Shown here one piece after another: positions 6,728 to 15,240 of a stretch of 26,910 nt of DNA. Location of the stretch: assembly GCA_947096075.1 (NCBI GenBank), contig CAMUQE010000006.1, forward strand, positions 1 to 26,910, read 5' to 3'. This stretch comes from Veillonella parvula. Lineage in GTDB: Bacteria; Bacillota; Negativicutes; Veillonellales; Veillonellaceae. The position numbers and the translations under genes are program-made. The notes under the pieces are model-generated. The model was not told where the DNA came from and did not search any database. It saw nothing but the letters and a program-made list of their open reading frames with translations. Numbering within the stretch: position 1 is the stretch's first letter; the number at the start of each line of letters is the position of its first letter.

Positions 6728-7678
6728 ATGAGTGAACGTGTAGTAGTTGTAAACGCAAGTAAAATGAATTATGACCATGCATTAGATTTCTCCATATTAT
6801 CTAATGATGTACAGGTTTATGATAACAGCACAAATACTGAGCTTATCGAACGCATTCAGGGTGCTCGCGTAGTAGTAACAAAAGAGATTTCTGTTACTGC
6901 TGAGTTACTTTCACAATTCCCAGATACAGTAAAGCTCATCGTAGAAGCTGGCACGGGTTATAATAATATCGACCTTAACGCAGCGAAAGCAAAGGGTATC
7001 ACCGTATGTAATATCCCGGCCTATAGTACGGAACGTGTAGCGCATACAGTCATCATGATGATCCTCAATTTTGCATCCACTATGCAGCAACAAATCGGCA
7101 TGCTTGCTAAAGGTGATCGCAGTAATTTCACAAAACATTTACAAGTGAGCCACACAGAAGTGAATGGTAAAACATTAGGTGTTGTTGGTGCTGGTCACAT
7201 TGGTATGGAAGTGATCAAAGTTGCAAAAGCACTCAGTATGAATATTTTGGTTCATACACGCACACCAAAGGCTGATGGTGATGGTATTCGTTATGTAAGT
7301 CTTGATGAATTACTAGAAAATAGTGATTATATTACATTGCATTGCCCATTGAATGACCAAACTAAGCACATGATTAATAAAGAAACTATCGGTAAAATGA
7401 AATCTAGTGCAGTCATCATAAATACTGGTCGTGGTCCACTTATTAATGAAGCAGACCTTTGTGAAGCATTAGCGGCTAAACGCATTGCAGGTGCAGGTCT
7501 CGATGTACAAGAGGTAGAACCTCCAGCAGAGGATAGCCCTCTATATACATTAGATAATGTTATTCTTACACCTCATATGGGCTGGAAAGGTTTAGAAACA
7601 CGTCAACGTTTGGTAGGAATCATTTGTGACAATGTACAAGCCTTCTTTAAGGATGAACCAATTAATGTAGTATCTTGA
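6728..7678 (+). CDS. D-2-hydroxyacid dehydrogenase (glycerate dehydrogenase / hydroxypyruvate reductase type)
   Basis: This encodes 316 residues from an ATG with AGGAGG 7 nt upstream. The Rossmann motif is G154-A-G156-H-I-G159. The catalytic triad of the family is visible as R235 (NTGRGPL), E264 (QEVEPP) and H283 (TPHMGW). The family reduces 2-keto acids to D-2-hydroxy acids; the TPH-x-x-W ending favours hydroxypyruvate or similar small keto acids over 3-phosphoglycerate, and the C-terminal ACT domain of many SerA proteins is absent. After the second beta strand the sequence reads VHTRTPK, without the usual acidic residue that binds the NAD ribose, which hints at NADP(H) use. It stands alone and converges on the TetR gene. 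Confidence 0.85.
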   Translation: MSERVVVVNASKMNYDHALDFSILSNDVQVYDNSTNTELIERIQGARVVVTKEISVTAELLSQFPDTVKLIVEAGTGYNNIDLNAAKAKGITVCNIPAYSTERVAHTVIMMILNFASTMQQQIGMLAKGDRSNFTKHLQVSHTEVNGKTLGVVGAGHIGMEVIKVAKALSMNILVHTRTPKADGDGIRYVSLDELLENSDYITLHCPLNDQTKHMINKETIGKMKSSAVIINTGRGPLINEADLCEALAAKRIAGAGLDVQEVEPPAEDSPLYTLDNVILTPHMGWKGLETRQRLVGIICDNVQAFFKDEPINVVS

Positions 7679-7692
7679 TAGAATTTAAATAA

Positions 7693-8256
7693 TTATATAA
7701 TAGGTTCTATAACGGCATGGAAGTAATTATCTAATTTTGTAGGCGATTCTTTCATGCCGTTTTTTACCCACCATAACACCATTTCGACAAAACTACCTGA
7801 AATATGATTAATAATAAAGTCATCCGGTAGATTTGTATTTGCTTTACGGTCTTGATTGATGAAATATCCTTTCACCAACTCATTTAGATGATCTCTAAAA
7901 TAGCGTAAAAAGATTTCGTTATTATCACTAGCTAGTAGTTCGAGGGTTTTATTTTCATTTTGCTGTAAATGTTGTAATAAATGACCAAATACTGAGACCG
8001 GGTAAATACTTTGTTGATAAAGCCCATGAGCATGAGGTAAATGATTAATACTATCTTTTATATGTAAAAATAAGTCTTCGCAGAGGGCTTCTAGTAATGC
8101 CTCTTTTGTGTCGAAATGAGCATAAAATGTGGTGCGTCCAATATCTGCGGCACTAATGATTTCCTGAACGGTGATTTTGTCATACGCCTTACTAGATAAT
8201 AATTCGTTAAAAGCTATAAATATGGCTTTACGAGTTCTTTTCTGTCTACGATCCAT
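7693..8256 (-). CDS. TetR-family transcriptional regulator
   Basis: This encodes 187 residues. The start at 8256 (MDRRQKRTRK) is set by AGGAG 5 nt upstream. The N-terminal helix-turn-helix is typical: AFNELLSSKAYDKITVQEI, then SAADIGRTTFYAHFDTKEALLEAL at about residues 36-60. The C-terminal 120 residues would form the ligand and dimer domain and end in a conserved-looking segment (FVEMVLWWVKNGM). It is divergent from the P-type ATPase gene, with two palindromes in the shared 200-bp space, so it probably controls the ATPase and itself. The ligand is unknown. Confidence 0.88.
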   Translation of the reverse strand: MDRRQKRTRKAIFIAFNELLSSKAYDKITVQEIISAADIGRTTFYAHFDTKEALLEALCEDLFLHIKDSINHLPHAHGLYQQSIYPVSVFGHLLQHLQQNENKTLELLASDNNEIFLRYFRDHLNELVKGYFINQDRKANTNLPDDFIINHISGSFVEMVLWWVKNGMKESPTKLDNYFHAVIEPII

Positions 8257-8292
8257 ATTAACTCCTGTCATACTTTTAGTACAAAACATCAT

Positions 8293-8376
8293 ATATGTTC
8301 CGTAATGAACATATGCGATATTTTATATATTGTATTAAAACTATAGGTTGATACAATTAAAGTGAACAAAGTGTTC
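8293..8376. promoter_or_regulatory. Two candidate TetR operators
   Basis: Palindrome 1 is ATATGTTC (8293-8300), a 6-nt spacer and GAACATAT (8307-8314), a perfect match. Palindrome 2 is GAACA (8364-8368), AAG and TGTTC (8372-8376). Both use the TGTTC/GAACA half-site; three half-sites continue with a T/A-rich CGTAA- or GTTA-like tail. They lie between the divergent regulator and ATPase genes, the usual place for a TetR operator. Confidence 0.6.
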
Positions 8377-8456
8377 GTTATCGTAATTATTGTACTGTAA
8401 GTATAGTCATAATTCAATTCATATTGATAGTGAAAGTCTGATAAGGGGATTGCTGT

Positions 8457-10352
8457 ATGGTACATCGAATACATGATATATTATCTGGTTTATATATGAC
8501 GATTTTAGCGGGGCTATTTTTACTGCTTGATGGGATTCCGCATTTGATAGAGGAGTTTGGTGGACAAAGTCCGTTTCAAAATATATTCCCTTTCGAACCT
8601 TCCTGGATTACCGTAGTTATTTGTGGTTTTCCTCTTGTGTATTTATCTATTCGAAGGATCGTATATAATAAGGGAATTAGTAAAATCTCATCGGCTCTGT
8701 TGATTTCCATGGCTATGTTTGCAGCTATTGCCATCGGAGATATATTTGCGGCTGGTGAGGTAGCGTTTATTATGGCTTTAGGCGCTCTCCTTGAAGAAGC
8801 AACTACCGAGCGAGCAAAAAAGGGGTTAAAAAAGTTAATTTCATTAGCACCTGTTAAGGGTCGTAAATTACAAGATAACAAAGAAATAATGATTTCCGTA
8901 GAGTCTATACAAAGTGGTGATTACTTACGAATCCTTCCGGGCGAAACGATACCTGTAGATGGGCGAATCATTAACGGTGAAACAACGGTAGATCAATCTA
9001 TTATGACAGGAGAGTCTATACCTGTTGATAAAACAATTGATGATGATGTATTTAGTGGAACTATTAACTGTTTTGGTGCCATAGATATTATAGCTACTAA
9101 AGTGGGCGAAGATAGTTCTATTCAAAAAATGATTCAGCTTATTAGAAATGCGGAACAGAAACAGGCTCCGATTCAGCGTATAGCTGATACTGTTGCTAGT
9201 CGATTGGTTCCTATTGCATTGATGATTGCATGTATAGGCTATCTAGTAACTGGAAATATCATCGTCGGTGTTACTGTGTTGGTAGTATTTTGTCCTTGTG
9301 CATTGGTGCTTGCTACACCTACTGCGGTTATGGCCGCTATTGGTCAAGCTACTAAACATGGCGTTATTATTAAATCTGGTGAAATTCTTGAAACTATGGG
9401 AAAAGTAGATACCATGGCATTTGATAAAACCGGCACATTAACACGTGGCCAGTTATCGGTTCAATCTATTTTGGTCGTTGATACAGATTATAGGGAGGTC
9501 GATATTCTTCAATTAGCTGCATCTGTAGAGGCTAAGAGCGAGCATCCTATTGGCAATGCTATCGTTTCTCATGCCATAAATCAAGATTTAGAAATACTTG
9601 ATACTACTTCGTTTACGATGTCCGTAGGAAAGGGCATTATTGCCGTAATAAAAGGTGTTAAATTATATTGTGGTCATGAACGTTTTCTTGAGGAACATAA
9701 TATTATTGTTGATGAAAGGGTTCAACAAAACGTTAATACATATCGAAGTGAAGGAAAGATATCTATCATTATTGCAGATAAAGATCATATTATAGGTGTT
9801 ATTGCTTTATCTGATACAATGCGACGAGATACGACCGATATGTTGTCTGCAGTCTCTAGCCTAGCTATGAAAACAGTACTTCTTACGGGGGATAGTAAAG
9901 AAACGGCTACATATATTGGTAAAAAAGCAGGTATTTCTGAAATACATGCGGAGCTTTTACCTGGAGAAAAAGTGAGTATTATTGAAGAGTTGCAAGGAAA
10001 ACACCACAAGGTTTGTATGGTTGGTGATGGAATTAATGATGCACCAGCTATGAAGACTGCTGATGTGAGTATTGCAATGGGGAGTATCGGTAGTGATATT
10101 GCCATAGAAACAGCTGATATTGTTTTGATGAGTGAAGATCTTAGCAAAATTCCTTATATTAAGCGACTATCAGATGCTACGATTAGAACTATTAAATTTA
10201 GTATTGCTTTATCAATGGCCATTAACTGTATCGCTATTATTCTCTCATTACTTGAGGTTTTGACACCTACTACCGGTGCGTTAGTTCATAATGTGGGGTC
10301 CTGTTTGGTTGTCCTCATTGCAGCCCGTTTGTATGATAGAAAGTTTATTTAA
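8457..10352 (+). CDS. Heavy-metal-transporting P-type ATPase (P1B)
   Basis: This encodes 631 residues. All core motifs are present: T184-G-E-S in the actuator domain, C279-P-C in the metal-binding membrane helix, D323-K-T-G-T for phosphorylation, SEHPIG near residue 363 in the nucleotide domain, and G523-D-G-I-N-D-A-P at the hinge. It moves soft or transition metal ions across the membrane, probably outwards. No N-terminal CxxC metal-binding domain is present: the protein starts almost directly with membrane helices. The last helix reads LVHNVGS, unlike the usual Cu(I) (MxxSS) or Zn/Cd (D-x-G) endings, so the metal cannot be assigned. It is divergent from a TetR gene, which is an uncommon partner for a metal exporter. 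Confidence 0.93.
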   Translation: MVHRIHDILSGLYMTILAGLFLLLDGIPHLIEEFGGQSPFQNIFPFEPSWITVVICGFPLVYLSIRRIVYNKGISKISSALLISMAMFAAIAIGDIFAAGEVAFIMALGALLEEATTERAKKGLKKLISLAPVKGRKLQDNKEIMISVESIQSGDYLRILPGETIPVDGRIINGETTVDQSIMTGESIPVDKTIDDDVFSGTINCFGAIDIIATKVGEDSSIQKMIQLIRNAEQKQAPIQRIADTVASRLVPIALMIACIGYLVTGNIIVGVTVLVVFCPCALVLATPTAVMAAIGQATKHGVIIKSGEILETMGKVDTMAFDKTGTLTRGQLSVQSILVVDTDYREVDILQLAASVEAKSEHPIGNAIVSHAINQDLEILDTTSFTMSVGKGIIAVIKGVKLYCGHERFLEEHNIIVDERVQQNVNTYRSEGKISIIIADKDHIIGVIALSDTMRRDTTDMLSAVSSLAMKTVLLTGDSKETATYIGKKAGISEIHAELLPGEKVSIIEELQGKHHKVCMVGDGINDAPAMKTADVSIAMGSIGSDIAIETADIVLMSEDLSKIPYIKRLSDATIRTIKFSIALSMAINCIAIILSLLEVLTPTTGALVHNVGSCLVVLIAARLYDRKFI

Positions 10353-10360
10353 ACGCAATA

Positions 10361-10392
10361 AGAGCCGTCCCCGGTTGTATGGGGGCGGCTCT
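10361..10392. terminator. Terminator-like hairpin between convergent genes
   Basis: AGAGCCGTCCCC at 10361-10372 pairs with GGGGGCGGCTCT at 10381-10392 (one T-G pair) around GGTTGTAT. The following T run is weak on both strands. It follows the ATPase gene and lies 80 nt past the end of pflA. Confidence 0.65.
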
Positions 10393-10471
10393 ATTGATTA
10401 GGGCTATCATAGATCAAGTCTTAATATATATATTTATATATATCAAGGGAGGTAGTTATCCTCAAACTTGA

Positions 10472-11248
10472 TTATGATTGATGTTGTGTTTTGATGGGAC
10501 TCCACCAATGGCGTCTGTAGGCCTTGATGCCTTCCACCACGGTTCTTGTCGCTTTGGCTGCAATATCTTTCGTTGCAGCGGGGATGCCCTCTAGGCGATA
10601 GGGAATACCTAACTCCTTATATTTAGCAGTACCCATAACGTGATAAGGTAAGCAATCAACGGCTTGTAAATTTTTCAGAGTTCCTAGGAAAAAGCCTAGA
10701 CGATAGTGACGATCGGCATTATCTGTAATCGTAGGGACTACTACGTGACGAACCCAAATCGGAACTTCCACGTCTGCCGTCAATCGAGCAAACCCGAGAA
10801 TGGGTTCTAACGGTTTACCCGTTAACCATAAATGCTTGGCTGGATCGATTTCCTTAATGTCTAGGATGACGAGACTAGTCACACTGAGTAATTTACGGTA
10901 TGCCACCTCCTGGTGGGGATCAAAACAAATTCCACTTGTATCTAAACAGGTATGGACGTTTCTTTCACGGAAATATGTGAAAAGCTCCGTAACAAAGTCA
11001 ATTTGCATAAGAGCTTCCCCACCTGTAACGGTGATACCACCATTAGTATAAAATTGGCGGTTACGTTCGTACTGGTCCCACAATTCCTCTACGGTCATGA
11101 ATTTAGCATCGGCGCTAGTTTCATCCCATGTGTCAGGATTGTGGCAATAAGCACAACGCATGGGGCATCCTTGTAGAAATACCACCATGCGCATGCCCGG
11201 ACCATCAACCGTACCCATCGTTTCAACCGAATGAATACGTCCAGTCAT
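10472..11248 (-). CDS. pflA: Pyruvate formate-lyase activating enzyme (radical SAM)
   Basis: This encodes 258 residues. The radical SAM motif is C28-x3-C32-x2-C35 (GCPMRCAYCHNPDTW), preceded by VETMGTVDGPGMRMVVFLQG, which is standard for PFL activases. The enzyme uses SAM and a 4Fe-4S cluster to make the glycyl radical on pyruvate formate-lyase. The start at 11248 has GAGG upstream and lies 12 nt after the stop of the small glycyl-radical gene, so the two are probably translationally coupled. Here the natural substrate must be the separate 78-residue protein rather than a domain of PflB. The C-terminal SPIKTQHQS tail is unremarkable. Confidence 0.95.
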   Translation of the reverse strand: MTGRIHSVETMGTVDGPGMRMVVFLQGCPMRCAYCHNPDTWDETSADAKFMTVEELWDQYERNRQFYTNGGITVTGGEALMQIDFVTELFTYFRERNVHTCLDTSGICFDPHQEVAYRKLLSVTSLVILDIKEIDPAKHLWLTGKPLEPILGFARLTADVEVPIWVRHVVVPTITDNADRHYRLGFFLGTLKNLQAVDCLPYHVMGTAKYKELGIPYRLEGIPAATKDIAAKATRTVVEGIKAYRRHWWSPIKTQHQS

Positions 11249-11260
11249 AGGAAACCTCGA

Positions 11261-11497
11261 TTAGATTTGTTGATGGAATGTACGGGAAATAACTTCGTCC
11301 TGTTGTTGTTTTGTCAATTTGTTAAAGTGGACCGCATAACCGGATACACGAATCGTCAATTGAGGATACAACTCAGGATGTTTTTGGGCGTCTAACAATG
11401 TTTCGCGAGTAAACACGTTGACGTTCAAATGATGGCCGCCCTTTTGGGAATAACCATCCAATAACTCTACCAAGTTATCAACTTGTTGGTTGCTCAT
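11261..11497 (-). CDS. Stand-alone glycyl-radical subunit of pyruvate formate-lyase (GrcA/YfiD-like)
   Basis: This encodes 78 residues from an ATG preceded by a strong AAAGGAGGTT. The whole protein matches the last part of normal pyruvate formate-lyases: LLDGYSQKGGHHLNVNV, RETLLDA, HPELYPQLTIRVSGYAV and the terminal QQQDEVISRTF. The radical glycine is G53 in RVSGYAV. E. coli YfiD/GrcA is a similar free-standing piece that rescues oxygen-cleaved PFL, but there the main enzyme has its own radical domain. Here the adjacent PflB lacks it, so this protein should be an obligatory subunit. It sits between pflB and pflA. Confidence 0.9.
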   Translation of the reverse strand: MSNQQVDNLVELLDGYSQKGGHHLNVNVFTRETLLDAQKHPELYPQLTIRVSGYAVHFNKLTKQQQDEVISRTFHQQI

Positions 11498-11531
11498 GGG
11501 TATAACCTCCTTTCAACCAAGACTAACACTC

Positions 11532-11561
11532 GTATCGGTGCCGGTGAAAGCAGTCCGATAC
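11532..11561 (-). other. Intercistronic hairpin between pflB core and the radical subunit
   Basis: On the minus strand GTATCGG pairs with CCGATAC across a 16-nt loop (plus-strand arms 11532-11538 and 11555-11561). There is no T run, so it is not a full terminator. It may mark an mRNA processing or stability point that sets the ratio of the two subunits. Confidence 0.45.
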
Positions 11562-11572
11562 TGGAGAAGATT

Positions 11573-13690
11573 TTATTTATCTTCCTCTATAGTAACATTT
11601 GGTTCGCTACATGCGAAGTTTGTATTGCTGTTAGGCAATTGAGATGGATCTAACTCAATATCAAAATCGCTAACGGAAACAAATGTTTCACCAGATTTAC
11701 CTAATGCATCAGGAATGATAGAGAAGGTATTAGAAATACCATCGGAGCAATCACGCCATGGCATTTTAGCTACGGATGCCAATGAAGATACGGCACCGTG
11801 AGAATCACGACCATGCATTGGGTTAGCACCAGGAGCGAAAGCTTCGCCAGCTTTACGGCCATCTGGAGTGGAACCTGTTGCAGTACCATATACTACGTTG
11901 GAAGTAATTGTTAACAAGCTCATTGTAGGAACGGATTGACGGTATGTAGGATGTTTACGAATTTTATTCATAAATGTGGAAACAACTTTTGCTGCCAAGC
12001 CATCTACACGATCATCATCGTTACCATATTTAGGGAAGTCACCTTCGATTTCGAAATCAACAGCGATGCCGTTTTCGTCACGAATAGGTTTTACTTTAGC
12101 GTATTTAATAGCGGACAAGGAGTCAGCTACTACGGATAAACCAGCAATGCCAGTTGCAAACCAACGAGTTACTTTGCGGTCATGCAATGCCATTTCTAGT
12201 TTTTCATAAGCATATTTATCGTGCATGTAGTGAATGATGTTCAATGCATTTACATATACGCCTGCCAACCATTCCATCATGTCGTCAAATTTTTCCCATA
12301 CTTCGTCGAATTCTAAGTATTCGGAAGTGATTGGACGGTATTTAGGACCGATTTGTTTCTTCAACTTTTCGTCAACGCCGCCATTGATTGCGTAAAGCAA
12401 GCATTTAGCCAAGTTGGAACGAGCGCCGAAGAATTGCATTTCCTTACCGATACGCATTGGGGATACGCAACATGCGATTGCGTAGTCATCACCAGAGTTA
12501 GGACGCATTAATTCGTCGTTTTCGTATTGAATGGAAGATGTTTCAATGGATAATTTCGCACAGAAACGTCGGAAGCCGATAGGCATGCGAGGGGACCACA
12601 ATACAGTGAGGTTTGGCTCTGGAGCAGGGCCAAGGTTAGTCAATGTATGTAGGTAACGGAAGGACATTTTGGAAACCAATGTACGACCGTCAGTACCCAT
12701 ACCACCGATGGATTCAGTAGTCCAAACAGGGTCACCTGTGAACAAATTATTGTATTCGTGGATACGTGCGAAGCGAACCATGCGCAATTTCATGATGAAA
12801 TGATCTACGAATTCTTGAATTTGCTCCTCTGTGTATGTGCCGTTGCGAAGGTCTCGTTCAGCATAGATATCGAGGAATGTGGAGTTACGGCCAATGGACA
12901 TAGCAGCACCGTTTTGCTCTTTAATGGCACCAAGATAGCCGAAGTAAATCCATTGCATAGCTTCACGAACATCCTTAGCTGGTTTGGAAATATCATAGCC
13001 ATAGGACGCTGCCATTTCTTTCAATTCTTTTAAAGAACGGATTTGATCTTGTATTTCTTCACGGTCGCGAATGACATCTTCTAGCATGTCACCCATTGTG
13101 ATGCTAAATTGTTCTTTTTTATCTTCAATGAGATAATCAACACCGTAAAGAGCGATACGACGGTAGTCACCGATAATACGACCGCGGCTGTACGCATCTG
13201 GCAAACCAGTTACAATATGAGCTGTACGTGCAGCACGCATTTCTGGAGTATATACATCAAATACGCCATCATTGTGAGTTTTGCGATGTTTTTTGAAGAA
13301 GTCCTCTGTTTGCGGATCCATTTTGAATCCGTATTCCTCGATAGCGGATTTTGCCGTACGCAAACCACCATATGGGAACATAGCGCGTTTCAAAGGTTTG
13401 TCAGTTTGCAAACCAACGATTGTTTCAAGGTCTTTGTCGATATATCCTGGCGCATGGGCAGTAATGTGTGTGGCCACAGAAGTATCAGCGTCGAGCATGC
13501 CGCCTTTTTCACGTTCTTCTTCGTAAAGCTTCATTACTTGGTTCCACAATTTTGTCGTTCTTTCTGTAGGACCAGCAAGGAAGGAATCGTCCCCTTCATA
13601 GGGAATATAGTTTCTTTGAATAAAGTCGCGTACATCAACGGCTTTATCCCACACACCTGTGTTAAAATCTTTCCATGCAGTATGTTGCAT
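11573..13690 (-). CDS. pflB: Pyruvate formate-lyase core lacking the C-terminal glycyl-radical domain
   Basis: This encodes 705 residues. The start at 13690 (MQHTAWKDF) has GGAGGTG upstream. The enzyme cleaves pyruvate with CoA to formate and acetyl-CoA. The active-site cysteine pair is C407-C408 in DDYAIACCVSPM, and GARSNLAKCLLYAINGG, LNIIHYMHDKYAYE and GATGSTPDGRKAG-type segments all fit the family. Homology runs to TFSIIPDALGK, where ordinary PFL continues into the radical domain. This protein instead has a 40-residue acidic tail (about residues 666-705) and a TAA stop. The missing domain is encoded by the next gene. It is first in the minus-strand operon pflB, radical subunit, pflA. Confidence 0.94.
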   Translation of the reverse strand: MQHTAWKDFNTGVWDKAVDVRDFIQRNYIPYEGDDSFLAGPTERTTKLWNQVMKLYEEEREKGGMLDADTSVATHITAHAPGYIDKDLETIVGLQTDKPLKRAMFPYGGLRTAKSAIEEYGFKMDPQTEDFFKKHRKTHNDGVFDVYTPEMRAARTAHIVTGLPDAYSRGRIIGDYRRIALYGVDYLIEDKKEQFSITMGDMLEDVIRDREEIQDQIRSLKELKEMAASYGYDISKPAKDVREAMQWIYFGYLGAIKEQNGAAMSIGRNSTFLDIYAERDLRNGTYTEEQIQEFVDHFIMKLRMVRFARIHEYNNLFTGDPVWTTESIGGMGTDGRTLVSKMSFRYLHTLTNLGPAPEPNLTVLWSPRMPIGFRRFCAKLSIETSSIQYENDELMRPNSGDDYAIACCVSPMRIGKEMQFFGARSNLAKCLLYAINGGVDEKLKKQIGPKYRPITSEYLEFDEVWEKFDDMMEWLAGVYVNALNIIHYMHDKYAYEKLEMALHDRKVTRWFATGIAGLSVVADSLSAIKYAKVKPIRDENGIAVDFEIEGDFPKYGNDDDRVDGLAAKVVSTFMNKIRKHPTYRQSVPTMSLLTITSNVVYGTATGSTPDGRKAGEAFAPGANPMHGRDSHGAVSSLASVAKMPWRDCSDGISNTFSIIPDALGKSGETFVSVSDFDIELDPSQLPNSNTNFACSEPNVTIEEDK

Positions 13691-14207
13691 TTTGCACCTC
13701 CATAAAAGGATATAACTATAGATTTCTATGCCTATAGTGTACAATGTTTGTAACAATTCCACAATGAATAGATGATATAGATTTTCAATACATACTATGC
13801 GATTTTGTGAAGTATCTCATAAACTTTCATAAGCTAAATTGTTGTAATTTGCTTTTATATAGCGGTTTATATGAACTTTTGCTTTTTGTGATCTCACTTG
13901 ATGCATATATAATAATATGAAATTGCATATCAATATTGTTAAGAAACCTTGGGTACCGATTTTTCAATAATATTGGATAGTTTATATTTGTGTATAGTTC
14001 AAGCGGTGAAAAAAGGTATGATTTAATTTTTTGTAGTTTCAGTGGTATATTATGGTACTATTTAGATAGTATTGTTAAGATGTAATACATATAGATAACA
14101 TTATCTTGGTAGAATTAATCAAGATAGAAATAATCTGGATAGAATATACGTGGATCAAATTTGATTATAAGATTGTATATGCGAATACTGTTGAAAGGTG
14201 GATGCTA
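13691..14207. promoter_or_regulatory. Divergent control region of pflB and the EamA transporter, with a CRP/FNR-like site
   Basis: This is AT-rich and non-coding. TTGTGA (13805-13810), six bases and TCATAA (13817-13822) form a near-palindrome of the CRP/FNR superfamily type, about 115 bp upstream of pflB. A second partial site, GTGA-TC-TCAC with a 2-nt spacer, is at 13888-13897. Promoter boxes are not clear enough to place. The open frame reaching left from 14208 to 14106 has no ribosome binding site and reads as poor protein. Confidence 0.4.
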
Positions 14208-15074
14208 ATGACAAATCGAATGAAAGCTATTTTGGGTGCATCTGCCACGATTGCCGTATGGGCTACAGCATTTCCTTTTGGTAAACTTGCATTGCAATCA
14301 GTAGATGCATTGACACTCTCTGTAGCAAGAGTTGTAGGTGGTGCTATACTCATGCTCATTATTGGTGTATTTAAAGGATTACACATCCCTACATCTTGGC
14401 GTGAGTGGGGCATATATATTTTGTTAGGTGCTACAGGGAACTTCGTTTATCAAGTTGTTTTTAATGAAGGGCTTCGCACAATCCCAGCCGCTACGTCAAG
14501 TATTATTATGGCTTTAACGCCCATGACGACAGCACTGTTAGCGTTAGTGGTGTATAAAGATAGAATACGTCCTGTCGGATGGATCTTTACTATCATTGCA
14601 TTTATAGGTGTAGCAATTATTATTCTTTGGAATTCTACCCTTACAATTCCTCTGGGTGCATTGTGGACTTTATTAGGTATGATATTGTTTGCGATGTATA
14701 ATATCCTTAATCGTGGCCTTAGTTTGAAAGGTTATAACTCCATTACTATAGCTATGTGGTCAATGTTTACAGGTGCCATTATGGCACTGCCTTTTGCAGA
14801 TCATGCTATTGAAATGATTGTGCAGGCACCTCTTAGTGCACAACTTGCCATGGTGTATCTGGCTTTCTTTTCCAGTGCCTTAGGATTTGTATTCTGGAGT
14901 TTTGCTTTGGAACATGCGGAAAAGGTTTCAGATGTAACCAACTTTATGTATATTTCGCCAATCGTGGCAGCTATAGTAGCGGCCTTTTTATTGGGAGAAA
15001 TTCCTAATATGGGACTCTATATTGGGGCACCAATTATACTAGGATCATTATTCTTATTTAATCGATATAGATAA
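14208..15074 (+). CDS. EamA-family (DMT superfamily) transporter
   Basis: This encodes 288 residues. The ATG at 14208 lies 6 nt after AAAGGTGG. Ten hydrophobic segments form two EamA repeats of about 135 residues each. The first starts at MKAILGASATIAVWATAFPFGKLAL; the second starts near LGALWTLLGMILFAMYNILNRGL and ends with FLLGEIPNMGLYIGAPIILGSLFLFNRYR. The WATAFPFGK and ATSSIIMALTPMTTALLA segments are typical. Members export amino acids, purines or other metabolites; the substrate cannot be read from sequence. It is monocistronic, divergent from pflB, and bounded on the right by the insertion sequence. Confidence 0.88.
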   Translation: MTNRMKAILGASATIAVWATAFPFGKLALQSVDALTLSVARVVGGAILMLIIGVFKGLHIPTSWREWGIYILLGATGNFVYQVVFNEGLRTIPAATSSIIMALTPMTTALLALVVYKDRIRPVGWIFTIIAFIGVAIIILWNSTLTIPLGALWTLLGMILFAMYNILNRGLSLKGYNSITIAMWSMFTGAIMALPFADHAIEMIVQAPLSAQLAMVYLAFFSSALGFVFWSFALEHAEKVSDVTNFMYISPIVAAIVAAFLLGEIPNMGLYIGAPIILGSLFLFNRYR

Positions 15075-15240
15075 GTCAATTTTCTTAGTAGCTGATTAGT
15101 GACTGAATTGTTTCGATTTGATGTAGATTTGATGTAAAAGAGATAAAATTAGATATGTAGGAATGTAAATCCTTATAATATAGAAACTATATAAACAAAG
15201 AACCTCTATAATCTGCACCCATTTTCTTGGACAGATATAA

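Noticed and set aside
8289..8474. A minus-strand open frame (61 codons) between tetR and the ATPase gene
   Set aside because: It is AT-rich, covers the palindromic operators and has no ribosome binding site.
13109..13705. A long plus-strand open frame (198 codons) opposite pflB
   Set aside because: It is the complement of the strongly conserved pflB coding sequence, and its translation is Cys/Phe-rich without any domain, as expected for a shadow frame.
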